The notes: a model not told the origin generated them from the letters alone. Counted from the first letter of the stretch, positions 12,596-22,259 are shown. The stretch is DNA of 64,000 bases from Bradyrhizobium paxllaeri (GCF_001693515.2 NZ_CP042968.1:7162501-7226500); one strand, 5' to 3'. Program-made: numbers and translations.

Positions 12596-13200
12596 TGTGT
12601 CAGCGTTCTCGCGACGCACCGCGCCCGAGGCTTGCTTGAACCTTGTCCCCCGAAAGAGGGAGCAGGGAATGCCGGGTGCTCGCCGCACCCGCGGTCTCGT
12701 GTGCAATGGGTGTAGGAAATGCGCACACGAGCATACAGGTACAGCCGAAGCAGTCCGGCATTCCCTGCGCAATGGGTTGACGGCTTATGCCGTGGTCTCC
12801 CCGGAGCCGAATTCCTCTGGCCTCCGTCACTGCCGGCTTGATGGCGCATCGATCCGGTTGGATCGGAGACGCCACCGGCAGCTTGGCACCAGCCACGGGT
12901 GTCAGGACCACACGGTTTTGCCGTACGCAAATGGCGTCGTCATCTTGCGCGCCATCAGCCGCTCACGAGTTTTGACCTCGCCCTGCAGCCACCTTGCGCG
13001 CCGACGCCCTCGCGTCCACCGCATCCCGCCTCGCGTTCGTGACGACCGCGATACGCCCCTCGTGTCGAGGCGGGACGCGCGGAAATTGCCGCTGATTTGG
13101 GGTGAAAGAGAAGCGGATTATTTTTGCGCGGATGACTGGACGACCCAAATCAGTTTGAATCTGCTCCAAAATTTAGATTTTACCCGCAACGGGTTCTTGG
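12596..13200. repeat. Structured intergenic region, probable dispersed repeat, no supported gene
   Basis: This stretch of about 600 bp between convergent genes contains nested inverted repeats: GCAGGGAATGCCGG (12662-12675) with CCGGCATTCCCTGC (12755-12768), and inside it CTCGTGTGC (12696-12704) with GCACACGAG (12723-12731). Open frames cross it, but their translations (for example RDDRDTPL) resemble those often annotated as hypothetical proteins at many Bradyrhizobium loci, which suggests a multicopy non-coding element. Only one copy is in this window, so the repeat status rests on recollection. Confidence 0.45.
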
Positions 13201-13229
13201 TCTGCAGGGATCCGAAAAGTTCGATGGAA

Positions 13230-14555
13230 CTATTCCGCAGGCGCGAGGCGTCCGCTCGCGCCGGTTGCGGTGGTTTCGCGCACGTGGATGCGGGCGCGGC
13301 GCTTGCGCCACCAGATCACGACGCCGGTCACCGATAGCACCGCAACCACCAGTCCCATGATCGAGATCAGGATGCGGCCGGGTAGCCCGACGATCCGGCC
13401 GGAATGCAGCGGGAACTGTGCCTGCACGAAGATATCGGCGGCGGTGCCGACCCACGGCAGTCGCTGGCCGATCGGGCGTCCGTCCTCGCTGTCGTAATAG
13501 AGCTGCGCCGGACCGACGCCACCGGCGCCGTGATCGTCGCCGGGATGGAAGAACGCCGCGGCATAGACGCCATGGGCCGGGCCGTAATTGATCGAACCGA
13601 CAGGCGTGGTCCAGCCGCGGCTCTTGCCGTCGGCCGCCGCACGCGCGGCGATATCGGCAAACGTGACCTTGGGCTCGATCGGATCGTCGAGATGCCGGTA
13701 CGGACGCTGCTCATAGGGCGTCGGGGTGTAGTTCGACACCGTCTTCATCAAGGGCGAGAACACTTCGAAATACAGATTGAGCGAAAACGCCGTGAAGGCG
13801 ATCACGAATAGCAGCGCCCAGGTCCACAGGCTGAAAGCGCGGTGGATGTCGAAATTGATTCGGTAGGCGCTGCCCGAGGTCTTGATCTTCCACGCCGGCG
13901 CCCAGCGCGCCCAGAAACCGCGGCCGAGCTGGCGCTCGACGGCCGGCGCCCGCTCCGCTTTGGCGCGGCGGCGGGACGGCAGGGTCAGATAGAAGCCGAC
14001 GAAGCAGTCGATGGTCCAGATAATCGCGATGACGCCGAGCACGCGCATGCCCCAGCGATCGTTGCCCCAGAACTCCGGAATATGCATGGTGTAATGCAGC
14101 TTGTAGAGAAACGAGACGAAGTTGGCGCGCGTCACCGGCCACACCGCGCCCCAGTAGCGTCGCCCGAGTTCTGCGCCGGTGTTGGGATCGAGGAAGATCT
14201 GATTGTAGTCCAGCGTGAACCGCTTGCCGGTCGCCGGATCGATCCGCGGCAGCACGAAGAACCACAGCGAATGGTCCTTCTCCGGCGTCATGAACATGTG
14301 GACGACGCGCGCACGCGGATCGCGCTGCTCGATCAGCTTGACGAGATCGACGGAGGGAATCGACGGACCGCTGCTCGTCACGTCGAACAGATCCTGATTC
14401 AGCGCATCGTCGATCGCATGATCCCACGAGATGATCGCGCCGGTGATGCCCGAAAAGAACAGAAAGCCGGCGGTGAGAAGTCCGGCCCAGCGATGCAGTC
14501 GCCCGAAGATCGATCTCATGGCCTTCGCCCGTGCGGTTGGGGTTGCCTCAGTCAT
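13230..14555 (-). CDS. PepSY-associated transmembrane protein (PiuB/iron-regulated type)
   Basis: An inner-membrane protein of 441 residues. It starts with a cytosolic tail, then LHRWAGLLTAGFLFFSGITG as the first membrane helix, a long periplasmic PepSY-type region, two central helices (about 195-215 and 245-270) and a last helix near 405-425 followed by a basic tail. This is the architecture of the PepSY TM family, which accompanies TonB siderophore receptors and may reduce or handle iron-siderophore complexes. ATG at 14555 is preferred to the TTG just before it. It lies 66 bp downstream of the receptor gene on the same strand. Confidence 0.88.
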   Translation of the reverse strand: MTEATPTARAKAMRSIFGRLHRWAGLLTAGFLFFSGITGAIISWDHAIDDALNQDLFDVTSSGPSIPSVDLVKLIEQRDPRARVVHMFMTPEKDHSLWFFVLPRIDPATGKRFTLDYNQIFLDPNTGAELGRRYWGAVWPVTRANFVSFLYKLHYTMHIPEFWGNDRWGMRVLGVIAIIWTIDCFVGFYLTLPSRRRAKAERAPAVERQLGRGFWARWAPAWKIKTSGSAYRINFDIHRAFSLWTWALLFVIAFTAFSLNLYFEVFSPLMKTVSNYTPTPYEQRPYRHLDDPIEPKVTFADIAARAAADGKSRGWTTPVGSINYGPAHGVYAAAFFHPGDDHGAGGVGPAQLYYDSEDGRPIGQRLPWVGTAADIFVQAQFPLHSGRIVGLPGRILISIMGLVVAVLSVTGVVIWWRKRRARIHVRETTATGASGRLAPAE

Positions 14556-14563
14556 CAAACGTC

Positions 14564-14593
14564 GTCACCGCCGGTCGGCAGACCGGCGGTGAC
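14564..14593 (-). terminator. Inverted repeat between receptor gene and PepSY gene
   Basis: GTCACCGCCGGTC at 14564-14576 and GACCGGCGGTGAC at 14581-14593 form a perfect 13-bp stem with a 4-nt loop. It has no U tract, so it may attenuate read-through or stabilise the receptor mRNA 3' end rather than stop transcription fully. Confidence 0.5.
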
Positions 14594-14621
14594 GTATCCG
14601 TCGCAATGTTTCGTCTCCGCC

Positions 14622-16913
14622 CTACCATCGATAGGCCACTTTGGCGATCGCCTTGCGCCCTTCTGCGTAGAAGCATCCCGACAGGCTGTAGCAGGCGGCG
14701 ACATAGCGCGTGTCGGCAAGATTGGTGACGTTCAGCGACAGGCGCCAATTGTCCTTGTTGTAGGCCAGCAGTGCATCCAGCACGGTGGATGCTCCGACCT
14801 TGAAGGTGTTGGCGTCGTCGCCCCACGTCGCGCCGACGTGGCGGATGCCGCCGCCGAACTGGACCCCGGCGAGCGGCCCGCTCTGCAGCGTGTAGTCGCT
14901 CCACAGAGAGGTGCGGTTGAGCGGCACCGTGGGGGGCGTCTTGCCGATATTTACCGGATCCTGCGTGATCACGGCGTCGACATAGGCATAGGCGGCGCGC
15001 AGGTTCCAGCCGTCGGCGAGCGACATCGTGCCTTCGAGCTCGATGCCGCGCGACTTCACCTGGCCGGTCTGTTCAGCGATATAGAGCGGTGGCGGGTATG
15101 TCACGACGTTGGAGCGTGTGAGGTCGAACGCCGCGATCGTGAACAGGGCGTTCAGCCCGACCGGTTGGTACTTTACGCCGACCTCATACTGCGTTCCGGT
15201 CTCGGGGTTGAGCAACTGGCCCGCCACGTTGGTCGCCAGCACCGGCAGGAAGGATTCGGAATAGCTGACATATGGCGCGATTCCATTGTCGAAATTGTAC
15301 ATGACGGCTGCGCGGCCGGTGAATGCCGAGGCGTCAGTCGTGGCCGAGGTGTTGAAGAGACCGCTGTCGACCTTCGTGGTGACGAAATCCTGGCGGCCGC
15401 CGAGTTGGAACGAGAGCCGGCCGAGCTTGATCTGGTCCTGCGCGTAGAGCCCGACCTGCGATTGCTTGATGCCGGTGTTGTCGCTCATGGCCCCAATGGT
15501 CCAGTCGTAGCTGTAGACCGGGGCGAACACGTTGATCTCGGGGGCCGAGGTCGTCACGCCATAGGCGGTGTCGCGAAATGAGGTGTTGCGGTAGTCTATA
15601 CCGACCAGCGTGGTGTGGCTGAGGACGCCGGTGGTGAACTTGCCCTGCAGTTGATTGTCCACCGCCAAGGAATTGATGTACGAATTGCTCGTGCTGCCGT
15701 AGCGCGCAAGCAGACCCGCAGCCTCGTTGGTGTAGCCGCCGCCATAGAACACTTTTTCTTCGTTGTGCTGATAGGCGTAGCGCAGATTCTGCCGGAAAGT
15801 GATGGCGTCGTTGAAGTTGTGCGAGAGCTGGTAGCCGGCGGTCGCAATCTCGGTGTTGAACGCGTCGAAACCGGGCACGCCCGCGAAGAACGAGACCGGG
15901 ATGGTGCGACCATTATTGGGCCACACCGTGCCCGAAGCCGGCAGGAACTGCAGTCCCCACCCTGCCCTGTCCCTCTGATAGTTGGCCAGGAAGGTGATGG
16001 TCGTGTCCTCGTTCGGCTTGAAGGTGACGGCGGGCGCGATGAAGACGCGGTTATCCTTGGTGAAGTCGACCTGAGTTTCGCCATCGCGAACGACACCGGT
16101 CAACCGCCACAGCACGGTGCCTTCCTTGTTGGCGGGACCGCCCATGTCGAACTGGCCCTGATAGCGGTTGAAGCTGCCGCCCGAGACCGAGACTTCGCCG
16201 AACTGTTGCGCGGTCGGCAGCTTGGTAACGTAATTGAGGATGCCGCCGGTGCCGCTGCCGCCGTACATCGCCGACGACGGCCCCTTGAGGACCTCCAGGC
16301 GCTCGGCACCATATGGATCGAGACCATTGAAATGCACGTAGTTGCTGGACGGCACCCGCAGACCATCGATGTAGAGTCCCGGCATGGTCATGTCGAAGCC
16401 GCGGATCTGCAGGCCACCGAAGCGCGTATCTGAACCGCCGTTGACATCGCCGCTGACGCCGGCGGTGTAGCGCAACGCCTCACCGATCGACGCCGCGCCC
16501 TGATTTCTGACCTGATCGGTGGTGACGACGGAAATCGACTGCGGCGTCTCGATGATCGGCGTGTCGGTCTTGGTCGCGGTGCCGCTGCGGGTCGCGACGA
16601 AGCCCCGCACCGGACCATTGGCGCGTTCGCCGGCACCAGGGCCTGATGCGGCCGCAGCGGGCGCCGCTTGCGGCGCGCGGGCTGCGCGAGCGGTACGCGC
16701 GCCGCGCGTGGTCGAAGCGCGGCGGGATGGCTGGGTCGCGGCCTGACGAGCGCGCTGCTGCGGCGCGTCCACGGTGACCGGTGGCAGTGAAGACTGCGCC
16801 AGTGCGGTTCCAGTCGGTAAGTAAAGAGCGAGACCGCTGACTGCCCCGAGGCAGATCGTTCGCAAGAGTTGAAGTCGAGTGGTGGAAAGCGAATCGAATC
16901 CTGTTGGTGTCAC
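14622..16913 (-). CDS. TonB-dependent siderophore receptor (FhuA/FhuE/FoxA type)
   Basis: An outer-membrane gated barrel of 763 residues that imports ferric siderophores using TonB energy. A signal peptide ends near ALAQSS. An unusual Ala/Arg-rich linker (about 52-100) precedes the plug domain, which has TPQSISVVTTDQ, GEALRYTAGV and RGFDM. The barrel ends in AYRW with a terminal aromatic residue, and RYVAACYSLSGCFYAEGR near the end is typical of hydroxamate-siderophore receptors. The start is GTG at 16913 with only a weak Shine-Dalgarno. It is followed by the PepSY gene, giving an iron-uptake pair. The true ligand is unknown. Confidence 0.92.
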   Translation of the reverse strand: MTPTGFDSLSTTRLQLLRTICLGAVSGLALYLPTGTALAQSSLPPVTVDAPQQRARQAATQPSRRASTTRGARTARAARAPQAAPAAAASGPGAGERANGPVRGFVATRSGTATKTDTPIIETPQSISVVTTDQVRNQGAASIGEALRYTAGVSGDVNGGSDTRFGGLQIRGFDMTMPGLYIDGLRVPSSNYVHFNGLDPYGAERLEVLKGPSSAMYGGSGTGGILNYVTKLPTAQQFGEVSVSGGSFNRYQGQFDMGGPANKEGTVLWRLTGVVRDGETQVDFTKDNRVFIAPAVTFKPNEDTTITFLANYQRDRAGWGLQFLPASGTVWPNNGRTIPVSFFAGVPGFDAFNTEIATAGYQLSHNFNDAITFRQNLRYAYQHNEEKVFYGGGYTNEAAGLLARYGSTSNSYINSLAVDNQLQGKFTTGVLSHTTLVGIDYRNTSFRDTAYGVTTSAPEINVFAPVYSYDWTIGAMSDNTGIKQSQVGLYAQDQIKLGRLSFQLGGRQDFVTTKVDSGLFNTSATTDASAFTGRAAVMYNFDNGIAPYVSYSESFLPVLATNVAGQLLNPETGTQYEVGVKYQPVGLNALFTIAAFDLTRSNVVTYPPPLYIAEQTGQVKSRGIELEGTMSLADGWNLRAAYAYVDAVITQDPVNIGKTPPTVPLNRTSLWSDYTLQSGPLAGVQFGGGIRHVGATWGDDANTFKVGASTVLDALLAYNKDNWRLSLNVTNLADTRYVAACYSLSGCFYAEGRKAIAKVAYRW

Positions 16914-17853
16914 CCTGTAATTACCCCGAAGTCTGCCGGCTTGGCCGGTACGATTTTTTGGTGCCTCGCTCTAACGCAGGCATCTTCGGAGTTCGATGGG
17001 TGGCTGCTAGAATTGCTCCAGATTGCGCAGCCGTCAGAAATATTTGGAAACAATTCCATCGCAGCGGATGGTGTTGCGGACAGCAACGCGCGTGCGGCGA
17101 TCAAGTGATGGCATCTTCATGCCAGGCACGGCGCAAGGCCGGACATTTCATCGCAGGATCAGCTTGCAAGCGCGACAAGGCCCGTACAAACCACAATCAA
17201 GCTCACGATGATAACGGCAAGAAAACTGGACGAAGCAAAATCTTCGCGCATGACGGCACCTATGACTCAATCAAAAAATCTCCGGTGGGCCAGAACTTCG
17301 ACGCCCAAAGTTTCGAACACACGGCGTTGCCTCAAATAGCCACCCATGGTTTTGGGCTTAAGGCCATTAAACCATCGGTTCGTTTCAGCATGTCTTCGTC
17401 GACCTCCGAAAACGACTTCATCGGCGCGGTTCCATCGTTGCGCGCCACGTTGCGCATGAAGCATCCTCACGAAACCGAGAGGCCAGCGCGCAAGGACCCG
17501 CCTCGACCATCCTCGCTGAAATGAGACAAAAGCTTCCGTGATGTGGCGCACTTCACACGCAGCGACCACGGCTCGGATTACAAATTTGCGATCGGAAGGC
17601 GGAGAAGACGCCATACGGCTCCACCGGATGGCGCCCGGCAATCGTGCGCTATCCGAGGGCACCGTCTTCCGCGCGCATGAGCCACAGGCATGAGCCAACG
17701 GGTCGCGCGAATGCGCGCCCCTCTCGACATGGTCCCCCACGTTTGCTGCGTCGTGTCACATTTGCGCGAAAGCTGTCGTTTCCGAATTCTTGGAGTAAGG
17801 TCCGCTTCTTCAGCCCTCAGACGAGCGGAATGTCTGTTCGAAGGATTGAGCTC
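16914..17853. other. Long intergenic region without a supported gene; possible iron-type operator
   Basis: About 940 bp between divergent genes hold several open frames on both strands, but none shows a ribosome-binding site, domain or signal peptide that I would defend. TGGAA (17045-17049) and TTCCA (17054-17058) form a dyad with a 4-bp centre about 130 bp upstream of the receptor start. It loosely resembles an Irr/ICE-type operator, which would fit an iron receptor, but the match is weak. Confidence 0.4.
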
Positions 17854-18129
17854 ATGCGCAAAACACCTGGATCGTTACTCCTGGCTATCGCTGCTGTCCT
17901 TTTCAGCCCGCAGGTGCGGGCGCAGCAGGCTGCGGCCGAAACGCCGCAGTCAATGCTGTCGGCCCAGATTCGTACGCAGGGGTTCACCTGCGACAAAGCG
18001 CTCGGCGCCACGAGGGACAGAAAGCGCTCACAGCCGGACCGTGCCGTCTGGGTCCTCAAATGCAGCAACGCGACATACCGCGTCACACGCGCCCCCGACA
18101 TGGCGGCGAAGGTCGAACCGCTCCCATGA
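17854..18129 (+). CDS. Small secreted protein of unknown function
   Basis: A protein of 91 residues. ATG at 17854 follows AAGGA and opens a signal peptide (MRKTPGSLLLAIAAVL, cleavage near VRAQ), so the product is periplasmic or secreted. The mature part has two cysteines (FTCDKAL and LKCSNATYRV) that could form a disulfide. An alternative in-frame ATG at 17830 adds eight residues before the signal. I do not recognise the family, though the pattern resembles small exported proteins common in Bradyrhizobium. Confidence 0.65.
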   Translation: MRKTPGSLLLAIAAVLFSPQVRAQQAAAETPQSMLSAQIRTQGFTCDKALGATRDRKRSQPDRAVWVLKCSNATYRVTRAPDMAAKVEPLP

Positions 18130-18151
18130 GCGAATGACCTTCGCTTAAAGC

Positions 18152-18235
18152 CGTAGGGTGGGCAGAGCGAAGCGTGCCCACCACCACGATCCCGGGCGTA
18201 AATGGTGGGCACGCTTCCGCTTTGCCCACCCTACG
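18152..18235. repeat. GTAGGGTGGGC palindromic repeat, copy 1
   Basis: CGTAGGGTGGGC at the left and GCCCACCCTACG at the right are inverted, with AGCGTGCCCACCA and TGGTGGGCACGCT as inner arms. Copies 2 and 3 are at 58704-58792 and 59116-59202. This copy lies between convergent genes and could act as a bidirectional terminator. Confidence 0.9.
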
Positions 18236-18253
18236 AGTCCTTGATGCTGTCGA

Positions 18254-19138
18254 TCAGCTCGTCGGCATGACGTAGGCGTAGATCCGGCCGCGCGAGACCG
18301 GGGCTTCGCGGACGCGGTTGCCGTTGTTGCCGGAGATCATGATCGGATTGCCCTTGGCGTCGACGCCGGTGATGATGCCGACATGACCGCCGCGGCGGCC
18401 GCGCGTCATCACGGCAATGGCGCCGACCTGCGGGCCGGAAACGCGCTGGCCGTATTTCGCGAACGAGCTCGCCATGTCGGAGCCGGTGCCGCGATAGCCG
18501 GAGTGCTGCAGCACCATGTTCATGAAGCGCGCGCACCACAGGCTGCCGCGCCCGGTCGGGTTGCCGCCGAGATATTTTCGCGCCTCAGTGACGACGTTCG
18601 ACGAGGTGTAGCCCGAGGCCATCGCGCCGCCGGTCGGCGTCACCGTTGCATTCGAGGCAACGCCTGCATCGGCTGCGACGTTTGCGTTCGCGGCGACGCT
18701 CGCGTTGGCATCGGCAAGACCGCGCGCATTCATGTGCGCGACGGCGCGATCCCAGCGCGAGGTGCGCTCGACATGCCGCAGCCGGGCGCCACGGCGGCCG
18801 GTGCGGAGGTTGCGCGCTTCCGCGTCAGCGTTGGCGTAGCCGAAGCCGCCGGGCGCGACCATCTGCGGGGTGCTTGCCGTGTAGCTCGGGTTGAAATCCG
18901 AAAAGCCGCCGGCCTGCGTCTGCGCGACTTCGCGCTCAAAGCGCGACATCCTGAGAGCATGGCGATGGTGGCGATAGGCGTGATGATGCTTGGCGTGGTG
19001 GCCGGCGTGATAGGCCCGGGCGTGCCGCCCTGCGCCAGGTTTTGCCGAAGCCGGAGTGACAAATACGACGATAGAAGCCGAACACAATGCCAGCGCGATG
19101 AAACGAAGCGACCGGCGAAACGCAAACAACTGACGCAT
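18254..19138 (-). CDS. Secreted CHAP-like (TIGR02594-type) protein
   Basis: A protein of 294 residues. ATG at 19138 has AGAGGA upstream and opens a signal peptide (FRRSLRFIALALCSASIVVF, then ASAK). A His/Arg-rich segment follows (HHAKHHHAYRHHRH). The C-terminal part looks like a CHAP/NlpC-type cysteine peptidase or amidase: LWCARFMN supplies the candidate nucleophile Cys, GGHVGIITG the His and ISGNNGNRV the polar partner. A peptidoglycan-hydrolase role is inferred from the fold type. An upstream in-frame extension to 19240 is rejected. Confidence 0.78.
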   Translation of the reverse strand: MRQLFAFRRSLRFIALALCSASIVVFVTPASAKPGAGRHARAYHAGHHAKHHHAYRHHRHALRMSRFEREVAQTQAGGFSDFNPSYTASTPQMVAPGGFGYANADAEARNLRTGRRGARLRHVERTSRWDRAVAHMNARGLADANASVAANANVAADAGVASNATVTPTGGAMASGYTSSNVVTEARKYLGGNPTGRGSLWCARFMNMVLQHSGYRGTGSDMASSFAKYGQRVSGPQVGAIAVMTRGRRGGHVGIITGVDAKGNPIMISGNNGNRVREAPVSRGRIYAYVMPTS

Positions 19139-19398
19139 ACTTAGTCCTCTGTACCAACCCCCACTTCCCCTTTGCGTTCGTCTACGAACGAACGCGGGCG
19201 GCGTTTTGCGTTGCGGGATGTGGCGAGAGGAAGACTTCATGTGACCGTGGGATAACGATTCCGGGGTAATTCCGCGCCGATTCGATGGCGAAAATGGAAC
19301 GACTCCGCCGCATTGCAGCCCCGAAAATTAATTGCAATTTTGTGCGCACATCGCGCAAGGAAGTGTCGCAAAATCAAGAAAATCGAGAGGAATCCGAA

Positions 19399-20271
19399 AT
19401 GCCCTATGCCGTCACCAAGGATAGCGTTCGTCTGCACTATGAAGAGGCGGGAAGCGGGACGCCGATCATCTTCCTGCACGAGTTCGCGGCCGACCACACC
19501 AACTGGGAGCCGCAGATGCGCTACTTCTCGCGCGGCCACCGCTGCATCGCCTATTCGGCGCGCGGCTATACGCCCTCCGACGTGCCGCCATCGGCCGATG
19601 TCTACACCTACGAGCATTTCTACACCGATGCGCTGGCCGTGCTCGACCATCTCGACATCGCAAGAGCGCATTTCGTCGGCCTGTCCATGGGCTCCTATTC
19701 CTCGCTGCAGGTCGGCCTTCATGCGCCCGAGCGGGCGCTATCAATGACGCTAGCCGCCGTGGGCGCCGGCTCGGGTTTGGAAAACCTCGACGCCTTCCGC
19801 GCACAATGCATCGCCAATGCCGAGCAGTATGAGATGATCGGTTCGGCTGAAGTCGCCAAGGAGACGCGGGAGGCGCCGAGCCGGATTCCGTTCTTGCTGA
19901 AGGATCCGCGCGGCCACGCCGATCTCTACGCTGCGCTGGCGCGGCACGACGCCAGGGGCTCGGCCAACACCATGCGCAGCTTTCAAGGCAAGCGGCCGTC
20001 GATCTACACCATGACGGATGCGATCCGGCGCGTGCCGACGCCGGCGCTCATTCTCTGCGGCGACGAGGACGACAATTGCATCGGGCCGAGCCTGTTTTTG
20101 AAACAGCATCTGCCGGCGGCGGGGCTTTCGTTCTTCCCGAAGTCAGGCCACGTGCTCAATCTCGAGGAGCCGGCGCTGTTCAACGAGATGGTGGAGCGGT
20201 TCATCGCGCTGGTGGAGGGCGGCCGATGGCCGGTGCGGGATGCGAGGTCACTGGTAGCGGTTCACGTTTGA
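19399..20271 (+). CDS. Alpha/beta hydrolase
   Basis: A cytosolic hydrolase of 290 residues with the alpha/beta fold. ATG at 19399 follows GAGAGGAA. It has the oxyanion segment IIFLHEF (Glu where many have Gly), the nucleophile elbow GLSMGS at about 98-103, an acid near CGDEDDN and the final His in KSGHVLNLEEP. It resembles 3-oxoadipate enol-lactonase-like and epoxide-hydrolase-like enzymes; no substrate can be assigned. Upstream in-frame residues from 19285 lack gene character and are excluded. Confidence 0.85.
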   Translation: MPYAVTKDSVRLHYEEAGSGTPIIFLHEFAADHTNWEPQMRYFSRGHRCIAYSARGYTPSDVPPSADVYTYEHFYTDALAVLDHLDIARAHFVGLSMGSYSSLQVGLHAPERALSMTLAAVGAGSGLENLDAFRAQCIANAEQYEMIGSAEVAKETREAPSRIPFLLKDPRGHADLYAALARHDARGSANTMRSFQGKRPSIYTMTDAIRRVPTPALILCGDEDDNCIGPSLFLKQHLPAAGLSFFPKSGHVLNLEEPALFNEMVERFIALVEGGRWPVRDARSLVAVHV

Positions 20272-20276
20272 CGGCG

Positions 20277-20355
20277 TCATTCCGGGATGGTCCGAAGGAC
20301 CAGACCCGGAATCTCGAGATTCCGGGCTCGCGTCTTCGACGCGCCCCGGAATGAC
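20277..20355. repeat. REP-like palindrome (CATTCCGGG type)
   Basis: TCATTCCGGG on the left and CCCCGGAATGA on the right are inverted, with the inner pair CCCGGAATCTC and GAGATTCCGGG. This is a common Bradyrhizobium-type element as I remember it. It fills the gap between the convergent hydrolase and metW genes. Confidence 0.75.
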
Positions 20356-20365
20356 GCTGAAAGCG

Positions 20366-21031
20366 TCACTTCCCCGTCCCCCTGCTCAGCAGAAACACAC
20401 CCTGCTCGCCGAACATGTTCCAGACCCACCAAGGCAGGTTCAGCGGCACCGGGCGGCCGTAGAGATCGAGGGCGACGGCGCGCTCCATCTTGACGTTGAT
20501 CTCGTCGCAGAGCTGGACGAAATCCTTGATGGTGCAGAAATGGATGTTCGGCGTGTCGTACCAGGTGGCGGGCAGATGTTCGGTGCGCGGCATGTGGCCG
20601 CCGACGAGCAGTTGCAGCCGCATCTTCCAGAAGCCGAAATTCGGGAACGACACGATCGCTCGCCGGCCGATTCGCAGCAGATTCTCCAGCACGACCTTCG
20701 GCTGCCGCGTCGCCTGCAGTGTCTGCGACAGGATCACGTAGTCGAAAGCATCATCGGGATAGTTGACGAGATCGGTATCGGCGTCGCCCTGCACCACGGC
20801 CAGCCCCCTGGCGACGCAGCGGTTGACGCCCTCGCGCGACAGCTCGATGCCGCGGCCGTCGATGCCGCGGCTCTCCAGCAGTTGCAAGAGTTCGCCGTCG
20901 CCGCAGCCGACGTCGAGCACTTTTGAGCCGGCCGCAATCATTTCGGCAACGAGCAGATGATCGGTGCGATATTTTCCGGTGCGATCGGGCGCGACGCCGC
21001 CGAGCGGCAGGCTCTGTTCCTGAAGGGCCAT
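20366..21031 (-). CDS. metW: Methionine biosynthesis protein MetW
   Basis: A SAM-dependent methyltransferase-fold protein of 221 residues that works with MetX in homoserine acylation and methionine synthesis. The SAM motif VLDVGCGDGELLQLL lies near residues 38-52, with DAFDYVILSQTLQA as the motif II/III region. ATG at 21031 has AGGTGG 5 bp upstream and lies 1 bp from the metX stop; an alternative ATG at 21049 would overlap metX by 17 bp. The genes are cotranscribed behind the SAM-II riboswitch. Confidence 0.93.
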   Translation of the reverse strand: MALQEQSLPLGGVAPDRTGKYRTDHLLVAEMIAAGSKVLDVGCGDGELLQLLESRGIDGRGIELSREGVNRCVARGLAVVQGDADTDLVNYPDDAFDYVILSQTLQATRQPKVVLENLLRIGRRAIVSFPNFGFWKMRLQLLVGGHMPRTEHLPATWYDTPNIHFCTIKDFVQLCDEINVKMERAVALDLYGRPVPLNLPWWVWNMFGEQGVFLLSRGTGK

Positions 21032-21032
21032 A

Positions 21033-22235
21033 TCAGCCACCTGTACCATCGAGGCCGCGCGCCTTGCCTGCGGATTCCAGGAAGGCACGGGAAATATCGA
21101 AGAACTCGGGCACGTCGAGCAGGAAAGCGTCGTGGCCGCGGTCGGTCTCGATCTCGGCAAACGACACCCGCGCGCTCGATGCATTCAGCGCATGCACCAG
21201 CGCCCGCGATTCCGAGGTCGGAAACAGCCAGTCCGACGTGAACGACACCACGCAGAAGCGCGTCTTGATGCCGCGAAACGCCTGCGCCAGCACGCCGTTG
21301 TGGTCGGCGGCGATATCGAAATAGTCCATCGCGCGCGTCAGATAGAGGTAGCTGTTGGCATCGAAGCGCTCGACAAAGGACGAGCCCTGATAGCGCAGAT
21401 AGCTCTCGACCTGGAAATCCGCGTCGAACGAAAACGTCGGCAGCTCGCGATCCTGCATCCGCCGTCCGAACTTGCGATGCAGCGCGGCGTCGGAGAGATA
21501 GGTGATGTGGCCCGCCATCCGCGCCACCGCCAGCCCGCGATGCGGATGGGTGTTGCGTTCGAAATAGCGCCCATGGTGCCAATCCGGATCGGCCATCACG
21601 GCCTGCCGGCCGAGTTCGTGAAACGCGATGTTCTGCGCCGAATGGCGCGTCGAGCACGCCACCGGCAGTGCCGAAAACACCCGCTCCGGATAGGCGGCGG
21701 TCCATTGCAGCACCTGCATGCCGCCCATGGAGCCGCCGATCACGCAGAGCAGTGTCTCGATGCCCAGCCGATCCAGCAGCATGGCCTGCGCGCGGACCAT
21801 GTCGGGGATGGTGATGATCGGGAAATCCAGCCCCCAGGCCTTGCCGGTCGCCGGATTGGTCGAGGCCGGACCGGTCGATCCCATGCAGCCGCCGATCACG
21901 TTCGAACAGATGATGAAGTATTTGTCGGTATCGAGCGGTCGGCCGGGGCCGACCATGATTTCCCACCAGCCGGCCTTGCCGGTCAGGGGATGCACGTTGG
22001 CGACATGCTGATCCAGCGTCAGCGCGTGGCAGATCAGGATGGCGTTGGAGCGGTCGGCGTTCAGTTCGCCATAGGTCTGATACGCGATCTGGAACGGCGC
22101 GAGATCAATGCCGCAATCGAGCTTCAACGGCTGCTCGACGTCGAACTTCGCCACCGTCGAGGTCGGATGATCGGCCTCGTGGGCGCGGTCCTCGCTGTGA
22201 ATCGACGGACTGGATACCGACTGCAAATTTGTCAT
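21033..22235 (-). CDS. metX: Homoserine O-acyltransferase MetX
   Basis: A cytosolic acyltransferase of 400 residues with the alpha/beta-hydrolase fold, which activates homoserine for sulfhydrylation in methionine synthesis. Visible motifs are [11 protein letters not shown], the nucleophile elbow [16 protein letters not shown] (Asp) and DRGHDAFL (His). Whether it uses acetyl- or succinyl-CoA cannot be read safely. AGGAGG precedes ATG at 22235 and is itself in a small hairpin. The leader holds a SAM-II aptamer and an intrinsic terminator, so high SAM should lower expression of metXW. Confidence 0.95.
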   Translation of the reverse strand: MTNLQSVSSPSIHSEDRAHEADHPTSTVAKFDVEQPLKLDCGIDLAPFQIAYQTYGELNADRSNAILICHALTLDQHVANVHPLTGKAGWWEIMVGPGRPLDTDKYFIICSNVIGGCMGSTGPASTNPATGKAWGLDFPIITIPDMVRAQAMLLDRLGIETLLCVIGGSMGGMQVLQWTAAYPERVFSALPVACSTRHSAQNIAFHELGRQAVMADPDWHHGRYFERNTHPHRGLAVARMAGHITYLSDAALHRKFGRRMQDRELPTFSFDADFQVESYLRYQGSSFVERFDANSYLYLTRAMDYFDIAADHNGVLAQAFRGIKTRFCVVSFTSDWLFPTSESRALVHALNASSARVSFAEIETDRGHDAFLLDVPEFFDISRAFLESAGKARGLDGTGG

Positions 22236-22245
22236 CGACGACCAA

Positions 22246-22259
22246 CCTCCTTGTGGAGG
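22246..22259 (-). promoter_or_regulatory. Hairpin over the metX Shine-Dalgarno
   Basis: On the minus strand CCTCC (22259-22255), ACAA, GGAGG (22250-22246) form a 5-bp stem with a 4-nt loop. The right arm is the metX Shine-Dalgarno, so the stem would reduce initiation. It lies downstream of the riboswitch terminator. Confidence 0.5.

Noticed and set aside
12579..13337. A 252-residue open frame on the plus strand
   Set aside because: It runs through an inverted-repeat-rich region and into the 3' end of the PepSY gene, with composition unlike its neighbours. It resembles translations of dispersed repeats.
17267..17740. A 157-residue open frame on the minus strand
   Set aside because: No ribosome-binding site, no domain, and an Arg/His-heavy composition typical of a shadow frame.
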